From: MedAcidi-G1 sp002713545
Lineage (GTDB): Bacteria; Actinomycetota; Acidimicrobiia; Acidimicrobiales; MedAcidi-G1
Reading direction: 5' to 3'
NCBI GenBank assembly: GCA_964013895.1
Contig: CAXGYF010000012.1
Span: 1-42,860 of the forward strand
Length of the DNA stretch: 42,860 nt
This document shows positions 25,236 to 33,557 of this stretch, piece after piece (position 1 is the stretch's first letter; each line of letters starts with the position of its first letter). Below the pieces are notes generated by a model. That model was not told the DNA's origin, did no database searches, and saw nothing but the letters and a program-made list of their open reading frames with translations. The translations under genes were made by a program, and so were the position numbers.

Positions 25236-27120
25236 TGACTAACTTCTCGACGCGAATGGCCGTAGCTTTAAACTCAGCTGTTCCAGATTTCGGGTCGTAC
25301 GCGCTGTTTGTCAACTGGTTTACATCTGCTAACTCAGGGAAATGAAAAGTTGTAAAAGCGAGTCCCACTGGAAGAGCAGGGTCAACTTCGACAGTCATCT
25401 CGATGCTTCCGCGACGAGACGATACTAAGACCCGTTCTCCAGACGAGACGTCAAGTTTTTCTGCATCACTGCTAGAAAGTTCCAAAGCTTCTCCACTTCG
25501 AATAGGAGATTCGTAATTGACTGTTTGAACCCCTGTGTTATAGGAGTCTAAGGCTCTGCCTGTCGTTAGACGTAAGGGGTATTTTTCATCTAATGAATCG
25601 ATAGGGGGGCGATCATCTACACATGAAAAAGGAGCGAGTCGCCCTTCGGCTGGTTGCTTCCAAAGTCGATCGTGAAGGAAGGGACTCCCAGGATGATTTT
25701 CATCAGGGCAAGGCCATTGGATACCACCTTCATTTTCAATTCTTTCCCATGACATACCAGCATGCATCGGTGAGACGGTTCTTAATTCTTCCCAAAGTTC
25801 TTCAGCAGTAGGTTGGCCCCAACTGTCATCTCCCAAATGCTTAGCTAGGTCTGAGATTATTTCAATTTCTTGATGCGCATCCCCTGGTGGTTTTATAGCA
25901 GCACGAGTGCGTTGAACCCGTCGCTCACTGTTAGTGACAGTTCCATCTGACTCCGCCCAGCCAAGTGCAGCGGGCAATACAACATCAGCCATTTCGGCTG
26001 TGCGGGTCATGAAAACATCTTGAACTACAAGGATGTCAAGTCCTTCTAAGGCTTTACGGGCATGATTTACATCTGCATCAGAGTCTGCAGGGTTTTCTCC
26101 GATTACATACAAGGCTTTGAGTTCTTTTCTTTCCATTGCTTCAAACATTTCCGTAAGATGCCAGCCCGGCTGGGGTGGTATCTTACAATCCCAGACTGCT
26201 TCAAACTTTAATCTGACTTTTTCATCAGCTACATTCTGGAATCCGGCCAGTTTGTTGGGTAAAGCACCCATATCCCCTCCACCCTGAACGTTATTTTGGC
26301 CTCGTAGTGGAACTAAACCGGAACCCCAACGGCCTACATGACCAGTTAAAAGAGAGAGATTACAAAGAGTGAGAACATTATCAACCGCCGTATGGTGTTC
26401 GGTAATTCCTAAAGTCCAAGCAATCTGAGCTTTTTCAGCGTTCGCATAGAAATGAGCTAAATCACGGATGGCTTCGGGAGGGACTCCGGTTATTGCGGAG
26501 GTCTTTGTTAGTGTCCACGGTTCAATGTGAGATACAAAATCTTCAAAACCGCTTGTAGCGTTTTCAATGAATTTTTTATTTTCTAAACCAGCATCGATTA
26601 TTTCACGGGCTATGCCGTTAGCCAGAGCAATGTCACTCCCAACATTTATACCTAGCCAAACATCAGCAAATTTAGCTGATTCGGTTCTCCTAGGGTCAAC
26701 AGCCCACATTTTGGCGCCGTTTGATAACCCTTTTAAAAGGTGATGAAAGAAAATAGGGTGCGCCGATCTAGCGTTTGAACCCCAAAGAATTATCGCATCG
26801 GCTTCTTCGATTTCTTTATAAGAAGAAGTTCCTCCTCCTACTCCAAACACTGTCGCCAGACCGACGACACTTGGGGCGTGTCAAGTTCGATTGCAGCTAT
26901 CTATATTGTTAGAACCAAGTACTTTTCTTGCAAACTTCTGTGCTGCGTAATTGACTTCATTGGTTGTTTTTGAGCAACTAAACATTCCAAAAGCTTCAGA
27001 TCCATGTAAATCAATAACGGATTTAAACCCTTCAGCAACTTTGTTCAGTGCTTCTTCCCATGTAGCTTCACGAAGCTTTCCATTTTCTTTGAGCATCGGC
27101 ACGGTAAGACGTTCAGTCAT
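25228..27120 (-). CDS. Formate dehydrogenase catalytic subunit, molybdopterin domain, selenoprotein (UGA = selenocysteine)
   Basis: Oxidises formate to CO2 at a Mo or W bis-pterin centre. The reading frame is 631 codons with one internal TGA at 26881-26883 (residue 80). The context is NIDSCNRT-U-HAPSVVGLATVFG, where relatives have Cys or selenocysteine as metal ligand followed by His. The frame continues uninterrupted after the TGA (GGTSSYKEIEEADAIILWGSNA), and a SECIS hairpin follows it. Later family motifs include LRGQNNVQGGGDMG and YVIGENPADSDADVN, and a C-terminal dinucleotide-binding domain (LRLTTGRALDSYNTG). The protein starts at TERLTVPMLKENGKLREATW, so it lacks the usual N-terminal [4Fe-4S] segment; that segment is at 22579-23448. 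Treating the TGA as a stop would wrongly give two broken genes. It needs FdhD and SelA/B/C/D. Confidence 0.93.
26843..26874 (-). promoter_or_regulatory. Bacterial SECIS element for selenocysteine insertion
   Basis: The upper stem runs 26869-26851 on the reverse strand: TGTCGTC pairs with GGCGACA (one T-G pair) around a five-base loop GGTCT. An outer CCAA/TTGG helix with an internal loop extends it. The GGUCU apical loop is the one bound by SelB in E. coli fdhF. By my recollection of that gene, the loop sits at the same distance, 18 bases, after the UGA. The bases also encode APSVVGLA, so the element lies within the coding sequence, as is usual in bacteria. Confidence 0.85.
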
Positions 27121-27157
27121 ATTTTCCCATCTGGATTAAATTAATCTCTTTTCAGTA

Positions 27158-28348
27158 TTACTTATTCAAGGAAGAATTGATTCTTTTTTGCCTATTTCTC
27201 CTATCAATCATGCGAATAGAAGACCAAAGTTCATCACGTTCTATGTAACAGCCATAAAGGTGCCTTTCACCGCTAGAAGAGTCAAAGGAGTCTCTAGCAT
27301 GCAGCACTCTTCGGTTGTCAATAATTAGACACTCGCCCTGTTCTAGTCGAAAGCGTATTTTAAAGCGGTCGTCATGATTGAGTGTTTCGAATAACTTGTA
27401 TGCCTTGTACATAGGTTCTATTAGATCGAAATCAACTTGTAAAGGGACGCGCAAGAAGTTGCCTACTCTGACTTCTTCAATTTTTCCTTCATTATCTAAC
27501 TTAATCATTGGAGTTTTCCAACGGTAGTCAGTGAAGGCACTGCGGTTACCGAAATCCCATGGAATCGATGTTAGTAAGTCAAAGTTCTCAGGCTCTTCGG
27601 AGAGGATCTCTTCTGCCACGCGAAAACCATCTACTAAAATTGATTCTCCTCCTTTTACTGAATTTTTTAAGCAATGAAGGAGTTGGAGTCCGGGTTGATA
27701 TTCGCGGGTAGGTAAATCAGTATGTGGCGGGAGTTGAATTTCAGTATAAGCGGCCGTGTCAGGTCCAGTTTTTGCTTCTACGTCAAAGAAAAGACCAAAA
27801 TTGGTTTCTCTAACTACACCTATTCTTCTCGCAATTTTTTTAAGGCCATCTTTTGATGGTTCGATATTTTGCGTTATGGAACAGCCAGTTTCAATAAGTG
27901 AACACAGCCATTTTCTTTCTATTTTTGGGTCAGAAATAATTTCATTCCAGTCGAACCGTTCTGGCTCTTTCCTGTTTGTTGAGTCCCATGTAACAGGTTC
28001 TGGGAAAGGCCTTTTTTTTAAATCTACGCAATGGGATCGAAGCCAACCAGAGTGAAAATGACTCGTATGTGGCTCTCCAGACCAAACTACCTTTAAGGAA
28101 TTTTTTTGAGTTGCAGACACTGAGGAAATCAGTAGATCATCAGGTATTGAAACTACGTTAAAGATAGGTTCTCGTGTATCGGGATGAACACAACATGGGC
28201 AGTTGTCTCTTAGCCAAAGAAAGTGAAATTTACTTCGATGACCATCGCTCCATTTAATTTCGACTTTTTTGCCGTCAGTAGAAGAATCAATTATGTGATG
28301 TTCCACGGGGTAAGAATCGAAATCTCCTGTACTAATCACTTCCTTCAT
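27158..28348 (-). CDS. Gamma-butyrobetaine dioxygenase (carnitine-forming), Fe(II)/2-oxoglutarate dependent
   Basis: A 396-residue protein with an N-terminal GBBH-like (DUF971) zinc domain (FLWLRDNCPCCVHPDTRE; SGWLRSHC) and a C-terminal TauD/Asn-hydroxylase-type jelly roll. The iron ligands are PHTDLP (HxD) and, near the end, NRRVLHARDSF (His). The stretch YQPGLQLLHCLKN is typical of gamma-butyrobetaine hydroxylase, which makes L-carnitine from gamma-butyrobetaine. Trimethyllysine dioxygenase shares the fold; the adjacent carnitine dehydrogenase and cleavage enzyme favour the butyrobetaine reading. The start is ATG 28348; a frame extending 27 codons further upstream runs inside the preceding gene. 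It overlaps that gene by 17 bases, and the formate dehydrogenase gene begins 37 bases after its stop. Confidence 0.85.
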   Translation of the reverse strand: MKEVISTGDFDSYPVEHHIIDSSTDGKKVEIKWSDGHRSKFHFLWLRDNCPCCVHPDTREPIFNVVSIPDDLLISSVSATQKNSLKVVWSGEPHTSHFHSGWLRSHCVDLKKRPFPEPVTWDSTNRKEPERFDWNEIISDPKIERKWLCSLIETGCSITQNIEPSKDGLKKIARRIGVVRETNFGLFFDVEAKTGPDTAAYTEIQLPPHTDLPTREYQPGLQLLHCLKNSVKGGESILVDGFRVAEEILSEEPENFDLLTSIPWDFGNRSAFTDYRWKTPMIKLDNEGKIEEVRVGNFLRVPLQVDFDLIEPMYKAYKLFETLNHDDRFKIRFRLEQGECLIIDNRRVLHARDSFDSSSGERHLYGCYIERDELWSSIRMIDRRNRQKRINSSLNK

Positions 28349-29300
28349 TATTTTTGTCTTTCTTTGAAGTTTCAATCTTGAGATCATTGAGAGTTTGGAT
28401 GATGGCCGTAAGTCCCTTATCACGTTCAAGCACTAAGTCCGCTACAGATCTACCGTCGGCTTCTTCAGAACAACCATCTACCACTGCATTTCTTAGAGAC
28501 TCAGTTAATTTTGGGGCTTTTAATCTCGTCCAAGGCGACTCAAGAGACGGCCCGAAGTGGTCAAGCATATGGGCCATTCCACCTTCACCTCCCGCTAGAT
28601 GAAATGTGAGCATTGGCCCCATTAGCGCCCACCTCAGACCTGGTCCGGCAGTAATAGACAGATCTAATTGCTCTACCGTTGCTTCTCCGTTAGCTACCAT
28701 ATGCAGGGCTTCGCGCCACATAGCTTCTTGAAGTCGATCCGCTATAAAACCATCAATTTCTTTTTCAAGACGTAAAACTGTTTTCCCAGAATTTGAATAA
28801 ATATCTTCAGCTCTATCCATTGCCGCTGATGAAGTTTGGGGTCCTGCCACAAGTTCCACGAGTGGCAGTAGATAAACAGGATTAAATGGGTGCCCAACCA
28901 CTATACGTTCCGGTGCGACTAAACAATGTAAAGCTAGATCACTTACTAAATAACCTGAGGTTGATGACGCTATGACACAATCAGTGTCGCAGGCTCTATC
29001 GATAGTAGAAAGAAGTTCCTGCTTCAATTCAAGTCGTTCGGGAGAACTTTCTTGAACCAGTGAACAAGTCTCAAGAGCTTCTTCAATTTTTTTATGAAAA
29101 ACTACAAGATCAGGGGAAGCACCGCTTGCTAGACCTAGTTTTTCCATCGAAGGCCAAGCTTGTTCAATTGTTCTTTTGAATAGCTCTTCTGATTTTGAAT
29201 CAGGATCCCAAGCATGAACTTCGATTCCTTGACTCGAAAAATGTGAGGCCCAACCACAGCCAATAACACCCATGCCAATACAGGCAATTGAGTCAACCAT
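28332..29300 (-). CDS. L-carnitine dehydrogenase (3-hydroxyacyl-CoA dehydrogenase family)
   Basis: Oxidises L-carnitine to 3-dehydrocarnitine with NAD+. The product is 322 residues. The Rossmann start is IACIGMGVIGCGWASHF, followed by QESSPERLELK, IASSTSGYLVSDLAL and VGHPFNPVYLLPLVELVAG. The stretch EIDGFIADRLQEAMWREALHM, together with LRWALMGPMLTFHLAGGEGGM, matches carnitine dehydrogenases rather than hydroxybutyryl-CoA dehydrogenases, judging by memory of the family. Some carnitine dehydrogenases carry a fused betainyl-CoA thioesterase; this one does not. AAAAGG lies five bases before the ATG. It sits between the cleavage enzyme and the hydroxylase. Confidence 0.88.
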   Translation of the reverse strand: MVDSIACIGMGVIGCGWASHFSSQGIEVHAWDPDSKSEELFKRTIEQAWPSMEKLGLASGASPDLVVFHKKIEEALETCSLVQESSPERLELKQELLSTIDRACDTDCVIASSTSGYLVSDLALHCLVAPERIVVGHPFNPVYLLPLVELVAGPQTSSAAMDRAEDIYSNSGKTVLRLEKEIDGFIADRLQEAMWREALHMVANGEATVEQLDLSITAGPGLRWALMGPMLTFHLAGGEGGMAHMLDHFGPSLESPWTRLKAPKLTESLRNAVVDGCSEEADGRSVADLVLERDKGLTAIIQTLNDLKIETSKKDKNNEGSD

Positions 29301-29327
29301 CTGAACCTTTTGAAAATGAAAGATTCA

Positions 29328-30209
29328 TCATTTCAGGTTTAGTGTTTTTCTAGCTTCGTTTGGTGATTGGATGGAAGCTCCCATTAGTTCGATTATGTCT
29401 ACGGCTTTCTTAACCAAATCGGCATTTGTGGCCAGTACACCTCTTTCGAGGTATAAGTTGTCTTCAAGTCCAACTCTGACATGACCCCCGAGCATTACTG
29501 ATTGGGCGACCATCGGCATTTGCATAGCTCCTAAACCAAAAGAAGTAAATTCTGCGCCTTCCGGTAGTCGATTAACCATTGCATAGAGAATGCCAATATC
29601 CATAGGTGCCCCGTAAGGGATAGAGAGACATAGCTGAATCCAAAAAGGAGGATCAAGTAAACCTTCTGTGATCATAGTTTCAGCAAACCAAAGATTTCCG
29701 GTATCAAAAATCTCTAGTTCAGGACGGACACCCAGATTCCTAACTTTTTGGGTCATTTCCCTCAGCATTTCTGGAGTTGAGATATAAACCTCATTAGTAT
29801 CGCCAAAGTTCAGTGAGCCGCAGTCCAGTGAACAGATATCAGGTCTTATTCTTTCAACATGTCGCAGTCTTTCAAGCGCTCCTACAAGATCTGTTCCTTC
29901 TCCAAAATTCATTGGGTCGCTGTCAGGGCCTATAACTAAATCTCCGCCCATTCCAGCAGTTAAATTAATGATTACTTGACTATTTTTTTCCCTTATTCTG
30001 TCAACTACTTCTTCGTAGTAATCCGGATTTCGCGAACCTTTTCCAGTTTTTGGTTCCCTAACATGACAATGGACAATCGCGGCACCTGCTTTTGCAGCCT
30101 CGAGTGCAGAATTTGCGATTTGTTCAGGAGTAACTGGCACATGTTCACTCTTGTCGGCTGTTTCTCCTGCACCGGTAATTGCGCATGTGATGATTACATT
30201 TTTATTCAT
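29328..30209 (-). CDS. Beta-keto acid cleavage enzyme (BKACE/DUF849), probably 3-dehydrocarnitine cleavage
   Basis: A 293-residue TIM-barrel zinc enzyme of the BKACE family, which cleaves a beta-keto acid with acetyl-CoA to give acetoacetate and a new CoA ester. ITCAITGAGETADKSEHVPVT, then AGAAIVHCHVREPKTGKGSR, contains the His-x-His zinc site. The central segment PDICSLDCGSLNFGD and PELEIFDTGNLWF are family signatures, as is GGHVRVGLEDNLY. The paired carnitine dehydrogenase implies dehydrocarnitine as substrate, giving betainyl-CoA. The ribosome binding site is embedded in GAGGGGGGGGA, with an eight-G run. It heads the reverse-strand gene set and is divergent from fdhD. Confidence 0.88.
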   Translation of the reverse strand: MNKNVIITCAITGAGETADKSEHVPVTPEQIANSALEAAKAGAAIVHCHVREPKTGKGSRNPDYYEEVVDRIREKNSQVIINLTAGMGGDLVIGPDSDPMNFGEGTDLVGALERLRHVERIRPDICSLDCGSLNFGDTNEVYISTPEMLREMTQKVRNLGVRPELEIFDTGNLWFAETMITEGLLDPPFWIQLCLSIPYGAPMDIGILYAMVNRLPEGAEFTSFGLGAMQMPMVAQSVMLGGHVRVGLEDNLYLERGVLATNADLVKKAVDIIELMGASIQSPNEARKTLNLK

Positions 30210-30332
30210 TCCCCCCCCTCTGTGTTGCGACTTTTAGCTTAAAAAAGAATATGAGTAATTTGCTAGAGAATAGCTTCGAAACGTGGTCTTTTGTAGATCA
30301 AAGAAGTATAAAAAAGTAATTTTATGGTTGTT

Positions 30333-30363
30333 TTGACAATAGTGTTTATTTAAACATTGCTAT
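30333..30363 (+). promoter_or_regulatory. Candidate fdhD promoter
   Basis: A perfect TTGACA (30333-30338) lies 41 bases before the fdhD start. The best -10 is TGCTAT (30358-30363) at 19 bases, longer than ideal. The region is AT-rich and lies between divergent genes. Confidence 0.35.
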
Positions 30364-30379
30364 TTATTTGGAGGAAAAC

Positions 30380-31165
30380 ATGACCGCTCGTGGGAGAACT
30401 GTCAAAGTTTTTACCGAAAAAATAGAATCTGGGGAAAGAGAGCGGGTTCCAGATGAAGTGATTGTTGAAGAGCCGATTTCTATTCGACTTGATGGGGAAC
30501 TTATAGGCACTACTATGCGTACTCCGGGAAATGATTTCGAACTTGCAGCAGGATTTTGCCTCACCGAAGGATTGCTTAACAAAGCAAAGATTAAGTCAAT
30601 TCGATATTGCGGTCAGTCGAGTGCATCAGAGTCAGAATTTAATGATGTAACGGTAGATACGGATGGACTTGCTCCAAAACCAACTGCGAGACTTGGACCT
30701 GCTTCTTCTTCGTGCGGAATTTGTGGAGTCGAAGCCATTGAAAATCTATTGAAGTTTTTAGAACCTTTGGATTTAGAAGCTTTTGAGGTGAATACTCTTA
30801 CTTCTGTCGCTGATCACATCCAAAAAGAACAGGATCTTTTTGGAATGACTGGCGCCGTTCATGCTGCTATGGCTTTTGATCGATCTGGTAGAAACATTGT
30901 TGTTCGCGAAGATATAGGTCGGCATAACGCCGTTGACAAGATTGTAGGGAACCTGTATTTGGAGGACTCTCTACCAGCAAATGATATGGGTCTTTGGGTT
31001 AGCGGTAGAGCATCTTTTGAAATGGTTCAGAAAGCTTGGGCGGCTGGCTTTGCTTGTTTGATTGCTGTAAGTGGACCATCAGCACTAGCGGTAGAAACGG
31101 CTAAAACTGCAGGATTACAACTGGGTGGTTTTGCTCGTGGGAACCGGATCAATCTTTATTCTTAG
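30380..31165 (+). CDS. fdhD: Formate dehydrogenase accessory sulfurtransferase FdhD
   Basis: Transfers sulfur from a cysteine desulfurase to the Mo/W-bis-MGD cofactor, a step required for active formate dehydrogenase. The product is 261 residues. Family signatures are PDEVIVEEPISIRLDG, MRTPGNDFELAAGFCLTEG, the conserved cysteine loop SSSCGICGVEAI, and TGAVHAAMAFDRSG with REDIGRHNAVDKIVG. A strong GGAGGA precedes the ATG at 30380; an upstream TTG is only four codons earlier. It lies divergently from the formate dehydrogenase and carnitine gene set, which it serves. Confidence 0.95.
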   Translation: MTARGRTVKVFTEKIESGERERVPDEVIVEEPISIRLDGELIGTTMRTPGNDFELAAGFCLTEGLLNKAKIKSIRYCGQSSASESEFNDVTVDTDGLAPKPTARLGPASSSCGICGVEAIENLLKFLEPLDLEAFEVNTLTSVADHIQKEQDLFGMTGAVHAAMAFDRSGRNIVVREDIGRHNAVDKIVGNLYLEDSLPANDMGLWVSGRASFEMVQKAWAAGFACLIAVSGPSALAVETAKTAGLQLGGFARGNRINLYS

Positions 31166-31199
31166 AGTTAGATACAACAAGGTTCCGTAGACTCTAAGA

Positions 31200-31883
31200 A
31201 TGGACTTATCACTGAAACCATCAGAAGGACTTGGGGTCTTACATCTTTTTTGCAAGTATCAAAGTTCAGTAGATTCTGAAAAAGTTAAAAAAACTGTTTC
31301 CGAAAGTCTCGATCGAGGAATTCAGGTTGTTGTTGCAGTGATGTTAGGTCATAAAGCTGATTTAGGGTTAATGGTCTTAGGGGAAGATCTTTGGGATTTA
31401 CGAGATTTCCAAAGCTCAATAGATTCTGCTGGCTTAAAGGTCGTAGATAGCTATTTTTCGTTAACAGAAATTTCCGAATATGCAGCGGGTGTTCCAGAAG
31501 AAATGAAGCAGGCTCGTCTTTACCCAGATCTTCCCCCCGAAAACAAAACTGCTTTGTGTTTTTATCCGATGTCTAAACGTCGTGACCCTGAGGCCAACTG
31601 GTACACGCTTCCTTACGAGCAGCGCTCAGCTCAAATGCATGAACACGGACGTTCCGGAAGAAATTTCGCCGGGCGTGTTTTGCAGGTAGTGACCGGATCG
31701 ACCGGTGTTGATGACTACGAGTGGGGAGTAACGTTGTTTGCAGAAAATCCCGATGATCTCAAAGAAGTTGTCTACACGATGAGATTCGACGAAGCTTCTG
31801 CAATCTACGCCGATTTTGGTCCTTTTTATACTGGGATAGTTACTGATATAGACACTGCTTTGAATCGTTTAAAGCATGAATAA
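31200..31883 (+). CDS. chdC: Coproheme decarboxylase (HemQ/ChdC)
   Basis: Final step of the coproporphyrin-dependent heme pathway of actinobacteria and firmicutes: converts coproheme to heme b by two oxidative decarboxylations. The product is 227 residues in the chlorite dismutase family. The diagnostic stretch is FYPMSKRRDPEANWYTLPYE, with the catalytic Tyr of the ChdC type, followed by QMHEHGRSGRNFAGRV (proximal His region), DDYEWGVTLF and YADFGPFYTGI. Arg near the distal side, expected in true chlorite dismutases, is not conspicuous, which supports ChdC. It starts 34 bases after fdhD and could share its transcript. Confidence 0.9.
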   Translation: MDLSLKPSEGLGVLHLFCKYQSSVDSEKVKKTVSESLDRGIQVVVAVMLGHKADLGLMVLGEDLWDLRDFQSSIDSAGLKVVDSYFSLTEISEYAAGVPEEMKQARLYPDLPPENKTALCFYPMSKRRDPEANWYTLPYEQRSAQMHEHGRSGRNFAGRVLQVVTGSTGVDDYEWGVTLFAENPDDLKEVVYTMRFDEASAIYADFGPFYTGIVTDIDTALNRLKHE

Positions 31884-31895
31884 AGATTTTGCTAG

Positions 31896-32240
31896 ATGCG
31901 AAATTTTGAAATGACGTTAAATCCCGTCTCAGTTATCGCTTTCGTCCCAGACCTGATGGATCAATCCAAATTACGTTTGGAAATGCCAGATATTTGTTTT
32001 GTCAAGGAGGTATCTGAGCTCATTGATATAGATGTTGATCTTGTTATTATTGACTTATCAAAACCAGAAGTTTTAGATGCTATACCCAAAATCGATTCTG
32101 AGATTTTAGCTTTTGCGTCGCATGTTGATAAAGAAATTATTGCTAAAGCTAAACAAGCTGGTTGTGAAAACGTATCGCCTAGATCGAAGTTTTTCCGCGA
32201 TTTCGACTCTCTTGTTAACGGCGTATTAAAACTGAAATAA
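31896..32240 (+). CDS. Receiver-like protein of unknown function
   Basis: A 114-residue protein with an alternating hydrophobic pattern like a response regulator receiver domain: VIAFVPDLMDQSKLR, VDLVIIDLSKPEVLD, ILAFASHVDKEIIAKAKQ, then GCENVSPRSKFF. DLVIIDLSKP corresponds to the phospho-acceptor strand and Asp, and ASHVDKE to the Thr/Ser switch region. The acidic pair at the N-terminus of true receivers is not clear, so phosphorylation is doubtful. There is no output domain. ATG 31896 is used; Met6 (31911) is an alternative. It follows chdC by 12 bases. Confidence 0.7.
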   Translation: MRNFEMTLNPVSVIAFVPDLMDQSKLRLEMPDICFVKEVSELIDIDVDLVIIDLSKPEVLDAIPKIDSEILAFASHVDKEIIAKAKQAGCENVSPRSKFFRDFDSLVNGVLKLK

Positions 32241-32267
32241 CACTGTATTAAAACGGGTTTTTTTAGA

Positions 32268-32287
32268 TTTGAACTGACAAGTTCGAA
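32268..32287. promoter_or_regulatory. Inverted repeat upstream of amt
   Basis: TTTGAACT and AGTTCGAA form an eight-base inverted repeat (one T-G pair) around GACA. It could be an operator for nitrogen control of amt. Because a T-run follows from 32292, it could also be a terminator for the upstream gene. It does not match GlnR or AmtR consensus sequences that I know. Confidence 0.4.
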
Positions 32288-32330
32288 GTATTCTTTTTTT
32301 ACTGGTTTTTGGTGAAAAAGGAGGTCACAA

Positions 32331-33545
32331 ATGGATTCTGGAGATTTCTCATGGATGTTGATATCAACCGCCTTAGTCGTATTCATGATTCCCGGTTTAG
32401 CACTTTTTTATGGAGGTATGACAAGGAGCAAAAATGTTCTGAACATGTTCATGATGAACATGTACTGTGTGGGTATAGTTCCTATCGTCTGGGTACTTCT
32501 CGGTTATTCAATAGGAAACAGTCCTGACGGAAGCGGTTTCTTTGGAGGCGAGTGGATAGGTAATTTCGACTTCATCGGTTTAGAGGGTCTTAGTGGCGAC
32601 CCTGAGAGTCTTATTTTTGTTGCCTTTTTAATGACGTTCGCTGCAATAACACCAGCTTTAATATCCGGAGCAGTTGCAGACCGTTTAAAATTTTCAGCTT
32701 GGGTGGTTTTCGTTCCGATTTGGTTATTACTCGTTTACTGTCCTGCAACTTATTGGGTTTACAACGGTTGGCATGATGGAAACGGGGCACTTGATTTTGC
32801 CGGAGGTACGGCAATCCATTTGAATTCTGGAGTAGCAGCTCTAGCTTTCGTACTAGTTCTAGGAAAAAGAAAAGGGTGGCCTAAAGAAGCTTCCCCACCA
32901 CACAATATGCCAATGGTATTAATTGGAACAGCGATTCTCTGGTTGGGATGGTTCGGATTTAATGCAGGTTCAGCAGGAGCTGCAAATGGGCAAGCTGTTC
33001 AAGCTCTTTTAAATACATTTGTTGCAGCATCGGCGGGGCTGATCGGCTGGCTCGCAGTAGAAAAATTAAAGGGTGGACATGCCACTTCTTTAGGTATGGC
33101 ATCAGGGGTCGTCGCTGGACTAGTAGCCATTACACCTGCCGCGGGATTCGTAGGGGGATTGACGAGTATAGTTTTTGGTCTTGTTGCCGGAGCGGTTTGT
33201 TATTTTGCTATCTCACTGAAAACCCGTTTTGGTTATGATGACAGTCTCGATGTGGTTGGTATTCATGGTGTAGGAGGGTTGACAGGGGGACTCCTGCTTG
33301 GATTTTTTGCAGACTCGAGTTCAATTTCGGGTGGAGATTTCGATGACGGATTGTTCTTCGGTGGGGGTGTAGAGCTACTCCTTGATCAGATAGTTGCGAT
33401 GTTATCAGTGGTCGGTTTCTCCTTTATTGTCACTTTGGTAATAGTAAAAATCATTGATGCCACAATTGGGCTTAGAGTTGAAAGTGAGATTGAACAAACT
33501 GGTTTGGATCGAGCTTTACATGCAGAATCGGCTTACAACGATTAG
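32331..33545 (+). CDS. amt: Ammonium transporter
   Basis: Amt/AmtB-family ammonium channel, 404 residues, about eleven membrane spans. Signatures are FYGGMTRSKNVLNM near the start, GGTAIHLNSGVAALAF (first of the twin pore histidines), PHNMPMVLIGTAILWLGWFGFNAGS, and GIHGVGGLTGGLLLG (second pore histidine). It lacks a long N-terminal signal and starts MDSGDFSW. A very strong AAGGAGGT lies before the ATG, so translation should be efficient. It is followed 12 bases later by glnD, but the usual PII gene between them is missing. Confidence 0.95.
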   Translation: MDSGDFSWMLISTALVVFMIPGLALFYGGMTRSKNVLNMFMMNMYCVGIVPIVWVLLGYSIGNSPDGSGFFGGEWIGNFDFIGLEGLSGDPESLIFVAFLMTFAAITPALISGAVADRLKFSAWVVFVPIWLLLVYCPATYWVYNGWHDGNGALDFAGGTAIHLNSGVAALAFVLVLGKRKGWPKEASPPHNMPMVLIGTAILWLGWFGFNAGSAGAANGQAVQALLNTFVAASAGLIGWLAVEKLKGGHATSLGMASGVVAGLVAITPAAGFVGGLTSIVFGLVAGAVCYFAISLKTRFGYDDSLDVVGIHGVGGLTGGLLLGFFADSSSISGGDFDDGLFFGGGVELLLDQIVAMLSVVGFSFIVTLVIVKIIDATIGLRVESEIEQTGLDRALHAESAYND

Positions 33546-33557
33546 AACTTTTAAAAA

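Noticed and set aside
26881..26883. TGA as a true stop splitting the formate dehydrogenase into two genes or a pseudogene
   Set aside because: The frame continues with strongly conserved family sequence, the position is the known Sec/Cys ligand, and a SECIS hairpin follows.
32251..32265. AAAACGGGTTTT as terminator of the receiver-like gene
   Set aside because: Only four A-T pairs in the stem; not stable enough to support a call.
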